A stretch of 64,000 nucleotides of DNA from Lota lota (GCA_026745465.1 JACYXH010000265.1:1-64000), one strand, 5' to 3'. Positions 23,626 through 37,842 are shown, numbered from the stretch's first letter. Program-made: numbers and translations. The notes: generated by a model from the sequence alone, not told the origin.

Positions 23626-26078
23626 ATGCAAAACACTGAAACAACTGAGCCAGCCACATCCATGTGTAATACTGATGCCGGTCTTTACGTCGTGGCTACA
23701 GCACATCCCATCATCCCTCGGGTCAGCCATCCATCAGCGTTGTCAGCAGAGGTTCCCATTACGACCGCCGCCAGATCTACAGCCCAGCAGCGTGACGTGA
23801 TGGCCAGGCCTCGTGTCGCTGCCGCACAACACAACAACACACACGGACAACTGACCAGCGACACACTGGACGTCTACTGTACCTCCTATGGATCCTCCTA
23901 CGGTGAGGGGAAAGACAAAACAACTCCTTGGGACTCGGATCGGTTTTGTATTCATCAGAGGATATTAGTATTTTGACACGGGTATGCGTTTGATGCGTCC
24001 GAATGAATCCGAATGAATCCACTGGACTCATGATTTATTTTCCATGTTGTTGTTTTTTTCACACAGGCAGGGAGAATTTCCCCCCTTGTCGTGGGCAGCG
24101 CCGGGGTACCGGGTACAATGCCAGCCTCAGGCCCGCTGAGGACCACAGCCCCTGTTTGGGATACGTTGACAACCCTACACTTGGGTGAGAACATGGTTTG
24201 AGCAGCTGCAGGCTGGGGTTGCTGACTAAATGTTTTATCCTGGAAATTAAACCCAAATAAACCGCCTTGAATCTCCGTACTTTCCTATTCAAAAAGGAAT
24301 ACTTTTGAGCTTTGGATATTTGGGCGCTTCTAAACAGATGCTTGCTAATAATAATGAATGGCTTGATTCAAGGTCCACTGGTTGAACAAGAGAACAGTCC
24401 TGTTGGTTATGTTTACCATGTGTAATACATGAAAGTGATGAAGTAAACGTTGGAGCTTTTCTGATCTAACTCCAACCACAAATGTCTGTCCACTGATATG
24501 AAACTGAAGGCCGAAACATGTACCAAAAGCTCCAATGAGGGTATGCTTCGCTCTGCAGGTTGCCATTTTTGGATAGTTTCTACATCTCAAAACAACCAAC
24601 ATTACCGACCCTTTGTGGACGCTGACAGAGTTGGGTTCTTTGTGAATCTCCGCGACAACCACAAGCCCAGAGAGAGTGGCTACCTGCAGCTGACAACTGT
24701 GCCTAAAACGGTGGTGGGCATTCATCACAATCAGACACCATATAACCGTACAACCAAAACAGTAACTCGTCCGATACAGAAGTGATTCAACGTAACATTA
24801 GAAAAGAATCACACACGTTTTTAACGGTCAATTCTCTCTCTCTTTAAGACCATGGGCCTCCAGACGGAGTATGGCAGATGCTATGCAGCTCATCAGCCAG
24901 GAGGAAATGGTACGTTTCCTGGTGGAGGGGGCCGGATATGTAGTGGCAAGGGTGATTCATTTCCAGCCTTAAGGACCTGGGTTCATTCCCCCACGTCCAC
25001 AAACTCCCTGTAAACATTATTGAGCAAGGTGGCCTACCCCTACCTGCTCCTTAAAGCAATATTTAACCCATTTAGCATATTTGGGTACATTTCCACCAAT
25101 ATTCAATGACTCTGTTTTGAGTATGAAACGATGTATTTTTGACCTCAGCGCCAGTGCCTCGATTAGGCCTATACTATTTGACTTTGCAGAATCATCTATT
25201 CATGACAACGAAAATAAGCCAATGATGCTAAACGGGTAAAATACTGCTTTAATGACATGTATCTAAATTCACGGTAAGCATAAGAGCTAAAATTTTGTAA
25301 AACACTAGCTAGTAATGATGATGATTCTAGCGTCATGTTCCATGGATGACACTTGACATTTGAAACGTTGCATTTTGCTCTAGTCCCCCAGGGGCATGTC
25401 ATAGCAGGACACAGGGGCCAGACTGGCTTCACCAAGGGAGAAGACCTTGAGCTCAACACATTTCATCCTAAAACAGCCCACATGGTTCGGTGGTTGCTCC
25501 GTTTCGATTTCATGTTATTATCTGTAGGATTAAATCGTTCAAACGTTATTGTATTTCTTTTTTTTATCACATCAAAATGTCCTCTTTGATTTAATCATAA
25601 CCGTGTTGTGTGGGGGTTGACGCAAACTAATAGTATATTTTATATGTATCTGTTATTTTCTACGTATTCTTTAAGGATTTGTCTCCTTGGCTGATTTCAC
25701 AGGGTTGACGGCGTCCAACAGGAGCGTCAACGATGAGAACGGATTACATGCCGATTCGATTCCTTCAGGTTTACAGTCTTTATCTCCAAAGTGACCTTTT
25801 GAAAGGGTGGTCCTGTTGTATTATTCACTGGCGTGCGGTGAACTGTAATCACCCGTGCGTAACCTGCGAGTGTCTCTCTGCGTTCTCGTGTATCAGGGCA
25901 CTGAAATAACGCGACGTCTGCCGGCCAGTGCTTCCCGGGAAACAGGATTCACGCGGGAGACGAAGGCTCGTCCGGCAGACCGCGTAAGTAGCCCTTTGCT
26001 GGGTCACGTTGCCGATGAGCGAGCATAATGACTTTCACAACCGAAACGTCAGTATGATCCTCCTGTGTTGCGTTAGAG

Positions 26079-26116
<38 letters not shown>

Positions 26117-26835
26117 ACCCGCCATTGTCGCAGGGCAGGAAGAACACGCCCACCATGAGCTTCACTGGAAAAAAGGTCAGCATTAAAAGCATGTGCTATT
26201 ATTTCATTTATTAATGTATCAATAACGGAAACACTTCGGAACGCCATGCCTTAATTAGATTTGCCCTTGAGTGCCTCATTGTTTAGATTGATTTGTTTGC
26301 TGATGATTGTAACTTTCTATGAAAATAAACGGGCGCTGCTATTTATTAATGGACTGGTGTTTTGCTTACAGGAGTGCTCTGGGTTTGTCCTCAATGAACC
26401 TATAAATCAAACCATCCTGGAAAGACCGCTAGATCGCTCACACTTCATAACCCACTACTGGAGCAAGTAAGTCCCTTTGGTCTTTTCTGGGAAGGTAATA
26501 CGATCACACACACAATCACACACACATACACACACGCACAAACACACACAGACACACACACAAGCATGCGCACACACAAACACACCCCCACACACACTGT
26601 GATTATTACACATGATTATAAAAATTTAATTTCATGAAATTATATACATTAATTATAGTATTAAACCTCCCGGAAACTTCTGGAATTCCTTGCCCTTCTC
26701 AGTTCACCGACCCCCTTAAGTGCAACTAAACTCCCTCTCCCCGTCTACAGGTTTTGTGACCCCATGGTCACCGCAGGTCTCAGGGCTGGCTCCACCAGGG
26801 TCCCTACTCGAAGGAGCAATGGCTACGCTGGGTGA
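23626..26835 (+). CDS. saxo4: Stabilizer of axonemal microtubules 4 (formerly PPP1R32)
   Basis: SAXO4 is a microtubule-associated protein of motile cilia and sperm flagella, once named for binding protein phosphatase 1. Recognised exons: 23617-23902 (ATG at 23626; ends VYCTSYGSSYG), 24067-24184 (GRENFPPCRGQ..GTGYNASLRP..YVDNPTLG), about 24559-24761 (HYRPFVDADRVG..ESGYLQL), 24849-24909 (EYGRCYAAHQPGG), 25384-25484 (GQTGFTKGEDLELNTF), 25897-25983 (SRETGFTRETKARPADR), 26134-26175 (SFTGKK), 26372-26466 (ECSGFVLNEP..HYWSK) and 26751-26835 (FCDPMV..SNGYAG then TGA). Phases agree at all junctions except exon 2 to 3, where the acceptor is unresolved. The order of motifs (TSYxxxYG, GTGY, YRP, GFT, RETxF, GKKE.GF.LN, GYA) follows human SAXO4. 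A donor-like GGGTGAGA overlaps the stop, so a further exon is possible. An ATG at 23590 lies in the inferred intron and was not chosen. Confidence 0.8.
26079..26116. repeat. Poly-C tract next to a saxo4 exon
   Basis: 38 cytosines lie 17 bp before the acceptor of the 42-bp exon at 26134. Confidence 0.95.
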
Positions 26836-27390
26836 GACATGGACAGGCCAACACACGGCAGCGTGCCTTGTCAGCCCCCTGACTCAGACGCACCCTCCAC
26901 CGCCACCTGCTGTAACTCTTCAACAGGTGGAAGCTCAGTGGATGGATCCCCCAGTCTGATGGAGCACGACATCCAGTGCCTCGGGAAAGGGGTTTCTCCT
27001 AAGGTTTTTTCTATTGCCCCCGGACACACAATGTACCCCTAGGGACCTGTGAACTAACAAATGTTTGTGTTGAATTACATAAGAAATTGCGCAAGAATTG
27101 ATTGCGTATGATGAGGATATTTTGTCTGCATTTACTTTCAACGCTATTTATATGTATGCTTGTGTCCCAGGCTGGAAGTAAGCAAGGTAGATAAACGGTA
27201 ACCCTTAATCCTGGCTCTATTTACCCTATTATAGGAAAATAATGGAAAAAACAACAACCATAAAACGAATTTGAATAAACACAATAAACAACAGATTCTG
27301 TTCTCTCTGCAGCTATCGAGTCCTCCGATTTAATATTCAGTGTGTCTGTTTCCATATTAAAATGGTTGCTTGTGGTGAAGTTATGGGTAA

Positions 27391-27392
<2 letters not shown>

Positions 27393-27464
<72 letters not shown>
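27393..27464. repeat. (GA)n microsatellite
   Basis: Pure GA array of about 70 nt. Confidence 0.95.
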
Positions 27465-27466
<2 letters not shown>

Positions 27467-27803
27467 GTGAAGAAGCTGCTGATGAATCCCTGCTACAGTA
27501 CAGGCGCTTGTGCTTGACCTACAGAAACAGAAACAAGTGTAAACGCACCGCAAAAATAATTATAACTAAACCACGGACGCAGGCCGTTCCCATGTACGTC
27601 TGTTATTTGTCACTTGTTTTAACTACCGAGTCGTGGCGGTAAAACACAAGGGGCGGGGGGATGCGGGGCCCTGAGGAGAACCGTCGTCCAATAGCGTCAA
27701 GCGGTGTGTCACGTATTTACAATGCAGCGCACCATGTCATAAAAGCACAGGATTTACTCTAGTAAGATGGTAGAATGATAGTAGATATAGCTACATAAAC
27801 AAA

Positions 27804-27908
<105 letters not shown>

Positions 27909-29382
27909 CAGTTTCCACATCTAGGTTGACTTGCGTTGACTTCACACTTGCTGACTTCCCACAATTATCTATTGGGCGTATTGACAGCGTTAGAATTTAT
28001 TTATTTTAAAAAGTTCCTCATTGTAAAACGCCTCCTGAAAATAACACTGAGAAATGTCTACAATTAAGAAGAGTAGAGTAGTATGAAAACAAATATATAC
28101 ATATAGGCCTATCCGCTTCAGATACATCATTTTACATCATAGTAAAAAAAAAAAAAAACCTTCATGAAGTATTAATAAATAGAAACAAGTGCAAATCATA
28201 TAAGGAGCTTTGCATGGAGGCTCGTCCGGGGGCTGCGGCTGGCGAGCAGAAACACACGGCGACAGGATCTGATACGCTGCGGCCACGAGTGCGCCCATAA
28301 ATATTTCAACTGTCAAATAAATATTTCAGTCACCAGATGAGATAGATGTGAGAAAACGATACGTGAAGCGCAAGACGATGGGGTTACACGCCGGGCACCC
28401 GCAGGAGTTTGGCCCCCACTTAGTTTGACGCGGCGGACGGAAACAAGAAGTCGGGGTAGAATTAGTAGAGAAGGAAAATGAATGAGAATAAAAGTAAGGG
28501 TGTTGTGGTCCGCTCTTGCGTAATGTGATGCTGTGCTACATGAACTAAAGTACATCTCGTTCCTCGTTGATTATTTCCTTTTGATTTTTGTGGATGCTCT
28601 ATGGAGGAGCTCTACAGAGTTAGGCCTACACATGCCTTTTTATGGTGAGGTTGCTTGGCTTGCTGCTCTAATAATCTTCCTCTCTCTATCCCCCCACTCT
28701 CTTTCTCTGTCCTTCTTGGCACTGAACGCCCCGTGTCTGCATACACAACACTGACAAGGCTTTGGGGGCTGTTTAGTGTGTCGTAAATATTTTGCAAATT
28801 CATGTTCCAATACAGTCATTTATAAACATGGTCAACGTGTGTAAAATTTCCGTTAATCCTGCTTGAGCTATTGTGGCCTCCGATACAGAACAGACCGTTA
28901 ACTAACTGGAAATTACAACAACAACACAAATATATTATAATAATAACATTGACACTGACTTGGTGAACTCAATAAATATTTAATAAGAAAGTTATATTAT
29001 TCACACTCAGTAGAATAGAAAAACCCCATCACATTGTATCAGTCGTTTTGTAAATTATAGCCTTTCCTGTAATGAAAATTACATATGCATCCACAAACAC
29101 ACACAGGTACCCATAAGAGCACGCATAAAACCATCACCTGAATCTTATGCTGACTTGTCAATTAGCGAATGATTGAGATGTCAAAAGTGCTTTCAGTCCA
29201 TTATTTCATAATGTCCCGGTCACTCATTTTCACAGGTCAGTTAATAAGTTACACATTAGCAGCACCATCCGAATCACAACACTAAAACGCTTTTTCACTA
29301 CAATCCCATTGCAACTTTAGCCTCAGCCAAAAAGCCGCGTCATCATTCCTTCATGGCTCCCCAATCAGAGCCACCAGCTCTC

Positions 29383-30693
<1,311 letters not shown>

Positions 30694-31111
30694 TCAACCC
30701 TCAGGCTGGATGTGTTTGTTTGGTGGTGGCTCCCACTCACAGTGCCAGCAGCTAGGGACAGCATCTTGGTCCTGACTCTACACGCTCTCACAGCAGGCTT
30801 TCAGGCTGGGGAAAGTGCATGTCATGTATCTTTTTTTCCTCTTCATTGAACTGTCTAAAGTCACATTTAGTTAGATAGGGTAAGGGGAGAGGAAATGCAC
30901 TAGTGTGATGGCTACTCACCCCCTGGACAATCTAAAGATGAGTAGTAATAATGGTAATAGTAGTAGTAATAGTAATAATAATAGTAATAATGGTAATAAC
31001 ACGATTAGATTCGCTGGCGAGTGTGAGTGAATCCAATAAAGTGCAGCTTGATTTTAACTAAGCCTAAGCTTAGGCCTACTTGAATGCATACTAGAACTGC
31101 AGTAACAAGCT

Positions 31112-31133
31112 CCCCCCCCCCCCCCCCCCCCCC
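31112..31133. repeat. Poly-C tract
   Basis: 22 cytosines followed by seven T. Confidence 0.95.
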
Positions 31134-32220
31134 TTTTTTTCGAAATCAATTTCTTTACCTTACCATTTGCAACTTTTGAGAACTGTATAAAATGTTGTCA
31201 GCGTTCAATGGTACCCTGAGTGCGGTGTAAAGGGGTCTTGAACCTTAAAGTTCGACAGATGCAGGTTATTCCAAATATGTGGGCATAGTGCAGAGCATGC
31301 ATGTAGAAAGGTGTCTATTGAGGCAACAGTCCCGTGCCAGCTTGCGTTCTCTTCCTGTCCGCTGAACTGAATGAGACCACAACGCTCCGAGTCTACGTCG
31401 TTCGATGACCTGGCCGGCAGCGAAAGAGAACCCTTTAATACAAGTATATCCTTTTAAGTTAGAGTTGCTGCTTCTCGACGTATTCGCGGGTATCCCGCAG
31501 TCAAAAACCTGCTTGTAAAATTGACACGCGAAAACGTAGCGCCAACTTCTTCAACTGTTCAACGGTTGCACACTTCTGCATTTCACGTCCATCAGCGGGA
31601 GATTTACGTTTGACCGTACTCGTCTCCCTCTCTGCCTCCCTTAGCAACCAGTAAGGGAAGGGGATCACGTGGTCTCTTGTGTCCGTGTGCGCGTGCCCGC
31701 GTGATTGCCTGATTGTGGAAGAAAGGAGAAACAAACGAGCATGCACATTAAATGTCAGCATGAAGTATAGGAAATGGTGGCCAATATAGGCTATAATAGC
31801 AGCTTTGTTACGTCAAATTCCAGCTGACGCTCAAATAAAATTGCCGGTGTGGCAGCACATTTTGTGTTGGATTTGTGAGGTCTCACATGTTGTCGTCGTT
31901 CTCTAAGGTTTGGCGGCCATGGGAAAGTTGACTGACTGACGTGCTGCTTGGTTTTGCGACTATAAAGCCGAGCTCTAAAAGCTGAGTCACAACGTATGAG
32001 GAGAACCGACGCACTGAAGGGCGCTGCTGCAATTCGGAGGGACAGGCGACGTGAACTGGAGGGTATTGCTGTCCGATGTGGTGCGGTATCAAAACCCAGT
32101 TTATTTGCAAACGTTCACTTTAAATTGGAACGACCCCCAAGTAACCCCCCCCCCCCCACCGACAGACAATGCAGTAGCCTACATAACTTAACTTCAAGTT
32201 TGATAACCTAACTGCAACTC

Positions 32221-32264
32221 TGCTTAGGCAAAATACATTTAGCAAAATACATTTTGCCTAAGCA
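32221..32264. repeat. 14-bp perfect inverted repeat
   Basis: TGCTTAGGCAAAAT at 32221-32234 and its reverse complement ATTTTGCCTAAGCA at 32251-32264 flank a 16-nt loop. Confidence 0.85.
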
Positions 32265-33125
32265 AATTGTGAACTGTTTGAATCAATCTGTGATTTAGCT
32301 CCTCAGCGATGTATGCGGTTAGGAAGATTGGTTAATACCCACATTGCGTCTATTGTAGCATATATGTAGGCCTATTTATATATATTTTTTTTATTAACGA
32401 ATTCCGCAAAGACAAATTTGCTAGGAAGTTTGGGTCGCTTTCACCTAAGATTTAGGCTTTGGAGGTCAAATGAGGATGAGAAAGATGTATTTTTAACAGA
32501 GGATACTACCCCCATCTGCTGGTGTATCCACGGAACAGCAGTCTACTTATACGACGCTTCAAGTAGTCTGCTGTCTGGCTTTAGCCACACAACTGTCAGG
32601 AAAAAAGGTAATGTTGTGAATTTGTACGATCTTCCTTGCATTTTACACCACATGTTCCAACAATAATTGGATTTAAATGACATAGAAAGAACGCAATTTA
32701 AAGACAGACGGATTCGACTACCTAAGTCGTCAGTATTTTTTTTTAATGAATTGTTATTTCCTCAAATGATTCTTTCACTTTGTTGGCTACATCCTCATTG
32801 TTGAATGCACTTAAAAGTCACGTTGGAGAAACGAGTCCGCTAAATAAATGTAATGCAACGCATCGATGCATCGATTGTACCACTTTCAAGATCAAGTTTC
32901 CGTATTCCTGCGTTGCTCTATTTGTGCCCTTGAACACATCAGTGGTCCGTCATTTTATATATTTATTTATTATAAAATAAAATTACAATGAATATTTTAG
33001 TTGTATTATATCTTCCCCACAACTCCGCTGAAATGCAGGGCACACTCATGCGACCTATTTTGGATGGATTTCGCAACAACAAACAAACAAAAAAAAAAGC
33101 CAGTGGTCCGGTCCAGTAAGCGCGG

Positions 33126-33182
33126 ATTGGCTCAGAATGCCTCGGACGATCCCTCGGAATTTATAGCGGATGAGTGGGTGAC
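33126..33182 (+). promoter_or_regulatory. Candidate NF-Y site and sterol-response-like element of fads2
   Basis: ATTGG (inverted CCAAT) at 33126 and GTGGGTGAC at 33174, whose complement GTCACCCAC resembles an SREBP site, lie about 45 bp apart. Mammalian and fish FADS2 promoters use an NF-Y plus SRE pair. A donor-like GTAGGT at 33318 could end a noncoding first exon. The assignment rests on motif resemblance only. Confidence 0.35.
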
Positions 33183-33728
33183 TCTGCGAGTGAACACGTT
33201 AGGGCCACAGGATCCAATTGGATGCTAGCTATTAAAAAAGGAAATCGGCCTAAGATGAGCACAAAAGGGCGTCGTTGCACTGCATTTGGTTGAAACGGGA
33301 AGGATTTCTGGACGACAGTAGGTTTAAATTGTCTTTATTTTCAGCCCTTGTAGAAAGGGAACCCAGGCGATATCTTAACGGTTGCATTAATCTGTTCGCT
33401 AACTAGTGCTATACAATTATAAGGCGATTATTAACGCGATGTGAACACTATGATAAACATTTATTGCAAATGACATCACGGGTGATGTGATTTGAACAAA
33501 CGCGTAGCCCATTTAATCGAGGTGTTAGTTTCAATGTGTTTTGTGTTTATACTGCAGCCTAGGAATATTCGATGCTTATGCATACGTGTGCAGTTTCCAA
33601 ACCGTCGTAAACGGATGTGCTAGCGCCGTGCCAAACCATGTCACTTCTCCTTTGTCGTCACAAAGGCTTTCTGAAGCCTTCTCTGTGGTCTCTTCGACTT
33701 GACTGGACTTACAATCGTGTGTGTGTGT

Positions 33729-33760
33729 GTAGGGGGGTGGGGGTGGGGGGGGGCGGGGTT
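33729..33760. promoter_or_regulatory. G-rich block with a GC-box-like GGGCGGGG
   Basis: TG run followed by GGGGGGTGGGGGTGGGGGGGGGCGGGG about 250 bp upstream of the fads2 start codon. It could bind Sp1-type factors or form a G-quadruplex. Confidence 0.35.
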
Positions 33761-34001
33761 AACGTAAAACAGCCACCGGATAGAGCTCGCCCTCGCCTTT
33801 TTGAGCGCCAGGCGCTGAACCGTCGGAGATGGTACATGATGGCAACGCTGTTTCTTCCGGAGTGTAACTCGACCCTGCCGTTATTGCTCGTAGGTGGGAA
33901 ACGGAAGCTCGGCACTTGGCCCCTACCTTTCAGTCGACTGTTCATCAGTGATCCGTGTGGTGCATTCGCGTGTCAGAGACAGCACACACAGCTCTGCGGC
34001 G

Positions 34002-36617
34002 ATGGGAGGTGGAGGACAGCTGACGGAGCCAGTGGAGACCACCAGCGGGCGGGCTGGTAATGTTTACACCTGGGACGAAGTGCAGAAACATTGCCATAGG
34101 ACCGACCAGTGGCTTGTCATAAATAGGAAGGTGTACAACATCACCCAGTGGGCCAAAAGGCACCCAGGGGGGTGGAGGGTCATCAGCCACTATGCTGGAG
34201 AGGACGCCACGGTAACCGCTGCTTTTAATAACTGATACTTTTCCATTACCTTCACCATCACTACCACTACATACACCACCATCCTCTACACTCCTCACAT
34301 TACATTTTAAATGAAGATATAGTGCATTGTGGTAAAACAGCCTTAAAAAAAAAAAACGTCCTCTGCAAGATCACGCAGCATCTAACACAGCTCTTAAGTT
34401 GACTGTTCTATCGTGCTTTTATTTTTTGTTACCATGCAGGAGGCATTTGTTGCATTTCATCCCAACCCGAAGTGGGTGCAGAAGTTCCTGAAACCCCTCC
34501 TCATTGGAGAGCTGGCTGCGACTGAGCCCACCCAGGATCGAAACAAAAATGTAAATGTCATTTTTGTACATTTTTCTTTATAAATCATCGACTCAATTTG
34601 GCAGTTTCTTTTGCAGCCATATTATAGCATCATGCACATAAGGCGAACCTATATAAATGTTTTAAATATATATATATATATATATATTTATACTTATATT
34701 TTCTCCTTTTTACAACATTGATTTATGATTATAACACATTAGTATGACAGCATGAAATTGTAAATTTGCGGTGTCACATACTACAATATGCAACGTAGTG
34801 ATGGCCCCCTTTCCTTCCTGCTCCTCCCCCCCTCTCACGGTCCACAGGCAGCGATCACAGAGGACTTCCAGGCACTGCGAAACCAGGTGGAGAGCCTGGG
34901 CTTGTTCCGAGCTCAGCCCCTCTTCTTCTGCCTCCACCTGGGCCACATCCTGCTCCTGGAGCTCATGGCCTGGATGACCGTGTGGATATGGGGAACCAGC
35001 TGGAGCTCCACACTGCTGTGCTCCCTTTTTTTGGCCATTTCTCAGGTGACAGGGAGAGTGTTATTGTGTGACTTATGAATGAATTAATAGATGTGATCAT
35101 TTGTTTAAATAAAAAATAAGCACATTGATATTGTTAATGGAGGAAATCTCATGCATGCCCTGTTTATTGTTATTTTCATTTTTTTCATTTTGTAGGCCCA
35201 GGCAGGATGGCTGCAGCATGACTTTGGCCACTTGTCTGTCTTCAAGATGTCCCGCTGGAATCACATGTTGCACAAGTTCATCATAGGTCACCTAAAGGTG
35301 TCATGTCCCTATGTACCTCCTAACACATAAGAGATCATGAAACCCAATGATCAACGCATTCCTGTTTTCACAGTCAACCTCAAGGGTCTGTGGTCCGGCT
35401 ATTGCACACTGAAGTCCCACGTTATGTCTCCCTAGGGTGCTTCTGCGAACTGGTGGAATCACAGACACTTCCAGCACCACGCCAAGCCTAACGTCTTCAG
35501 CAAGGACCCTGACGTCAACATGTTGCACGTCTTTGTGTTGGGGGAAACCCAACCAGTGGAGGTGCGTAAGACCGGGCACTTCCTTCAGCGCAGGAAACCG
35601 TGTAACACAGTTCCATGTATTTCATTTGAGCCATGGTGCTCTCCGATTCAACTGACTGTTTGTTTTCCATTGCAGTATGGCATTAAAAAGATTAAATACA
35701 TGCCCTATCACCGCCAACACCAGTACTTCTTTTTAGGTAATTGTTCTTTGATTTATGTTTTATATTTTTTATATTTTATTTTTATATTAATTATTTGAAG
35801 TCCATTGAATTGCCACAACAACAAAAAGCACAGTGAATTGCCAGAGACCATTTGAATTGTCAGTGCCTTTATGATCATTTATGAGTCTATCTTTGGCTTT
35901 TTTAGTTGGACCACCACTGCTCATCCCAGTGTATTTCCACATCCAGATAATAAGTTCCCTGATTTCCCGACGGGACTGGGTGGTAAGAATTGATTGTTTA
36001 ACTCCTCTGTATTACTGACACAAATAAACAAACTGCAGTGTATCATTCCCAGCTGAAAGGTACTGGTTTTGATCCATAATATATCCATTATATTTTATAT
36101 ATTTATATTTATATTTATATATAGATATATAGATATATAGATATTGCATGCTAAAGATTAAAAAGCATGAAAGTGTATTTCATCTTTTGAATAGCCTCAT
36201 TAAAACATGGATGTAATTTGTATTCAAAAGTATGTGCTCATGTTGTGCAGGACATGGCGTGGTTCATATCCTACTACCTGCGCTACTTCTGCTGCTACAT
36301 CCCATTCTACGGTCTGCTGGGCTCAGTGGCCCTCATCAGCTTCGTCAGGTGATCCATCTTTAATCCGTAAAGAAACCACATGGTTTTGGTCATCCATATG
36401 TGATCCAGATATTGGACATAGCGTTTGTCACCTGTTGCCAGGTTCTTGGAGAGCCACTGGTTTGTGTGGGTGACACAGATGAATCATCTGCCGATGAACA
36501 TAGAACATGAGAAGCAGCAGGACTGGGTCAGCATGCAGGTACGTACAGTAAGCCCATCAAACACACCCAGCATGGGGGAACCTCAGAGACCTGCTGCTGC
36601 TGTGTTCATAATCTCTC

Positions 36618-36649
<32 letters not shown>

Positions 36650-37560
36650 AGCTGGATGCCACCTGTAATATAGAGCAGTCTTACTTCAATGACTGGTTCA
36701 GCGGACATCTGAACTTTCAAATCGAACACCAGTAAGTGACACACACAATGTTACCATCCGCTTTACAACCCATAACTATAATTTCATAATGTTTGTTTAT
36801 GTTTGTTGTATAAACACAGAAATAAAAGCATAATCGCTTCTCCACACCAAATCTCTCTTCACTTCCCGACTAAATCCTCGGGGAGAGTTTGTGCAGACCG
36901 AGCCACTGGTCTTCTGCCAACACTGACGAAACCGAGACGTGTTACCATGGTTACTGTTCTCTCTCCCCCACCCCCCCCCCCCCCTTCCCGCCCCCCCCCC
37001 CCCCCCCCCCCGGTCTGACTGCAGCTTGTTTCCCACCATGCCGCGGCACAACTACCAGGTAGTGGCTCCACTGGTGCGAGCTCTGTGTGAGAAGCACGGC
37101 ATCCCGTACCAGGTGAAGACGCTGTGGCGAGGCTTCGGCGATGTCGTCGGGTAGGCGGAATGGTCAAATAATTACACGCATCCAGTCGTTTGGTTGAACG
37201 CTGGGAATGGCAACCTTGCAATGGAGTGGCGACCGGAGGTGGAGGGAAGGAGCTGTCAGGCAGTTTAATGATTAGAATAGAATGGTCCGGCCGCATTGGA
37301 TGAATTATGAATAATTTCATATTCATCATTCAACGTCATTTATAATGCCTCCTATGGGAGTTAGTAACCAGAGATGGATAAAATCCATCACATGAAAGAT
37401 GTAAGTGTTCTACTACAACAGAGAGGGTTTTGGTTTTTTCTTACAGATGGTTATCGTAGTGTATTTTAATTTTTTTTTATTCTTTTCTCCCTGTGTGTGT
37501 GTTTCTAGGTCGCTTAAAACCTCAGGAGACCTCTGGCTTGATGCTTATCTCCATAAGTGA
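34002..37560 (+). CDS. fads2: Acyl-CoA delta-6 type fatty acid desaturase (Fads2)
   Basis: Membrane front-end desaturase of the endoplasmic reticulum that starts conversion of C18 (and C24) polyunsaturated fatty acids towards EPA and DHA, using electrons from its own cytochrome b5 domain. Twelve coding exons: 34002-34211, 34440-34550, 34848-35045, 35196-35297, 35436-35561, 35676-35736, 35906-35982, 36251-36348, 36442-36538, 36652-36731, 37025-37150 and 37509-37560. All have AG/GT borders and matching phases, giving 445 aa, the normal length. Visible motifs: haem-binding HPGG (54-57), histidine boxes HDFGH (181-185), HFQHH (218-222) and QIEHH (383-387), and C-terminal DAYLHK. The substrate-region motif is FHIQ (280-283). 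The start [10 protein letters not shown] was chosen because it begins the conserved family sequence; an upstream in-frame ATG exists. No Fads1 copy is nearby, as usual in teleosts. Confidence 0.97.
36619..36649. repeat. Poly-C run forming a fads2 splice acceptor tract
   Basis: 31 cytosines are followed directly by the acceptor AG at 36650-36651, so the whole polypyrimidine tract of this intron is pure poly-C. Confidence 0.95.
36969..37011. repeat. C-rich tract before fads2 exon 11
   Basis: Two poly-C runs split by TTCCCG end 13 bp before the acceptor AG at 37023-37024. Confidence 0.93.
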
Positions 37561-37842
37561 GGAAAACACATTCAACACATATTGAAACCATGGTGTTTGA
37601 AATGTATCAAACATGTTTGGCTTTGTAATACGGTGTAGTGCAGGAAACAATCAATTCTTACTAATTGTATTAGTGATTCTGATTTACTTTGATGTACAAG
37701 ATTTCCAACCATGAGCTAGAGCTCCTTGTGTGTTCCTACGCTGCCTTACAGTACTGTTGTGCTAAAATGATGTATTGAATAACATTTTGGGCATTTATTG
37801 TTAGTGAATGTCTTTTTTCCAATCATGAAAAACAAGTTTATC

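Noticed and set aside
25703-25768. Possible extra saxo4 exon (LTASNRSVNDENGLH)
   Set aside because: It has AG/GT borders but needs phase 1 on entry and leaves in phase 1, whereas the flanking exons at 25484 and 25897 are both phase 0 and join cleanly without it.
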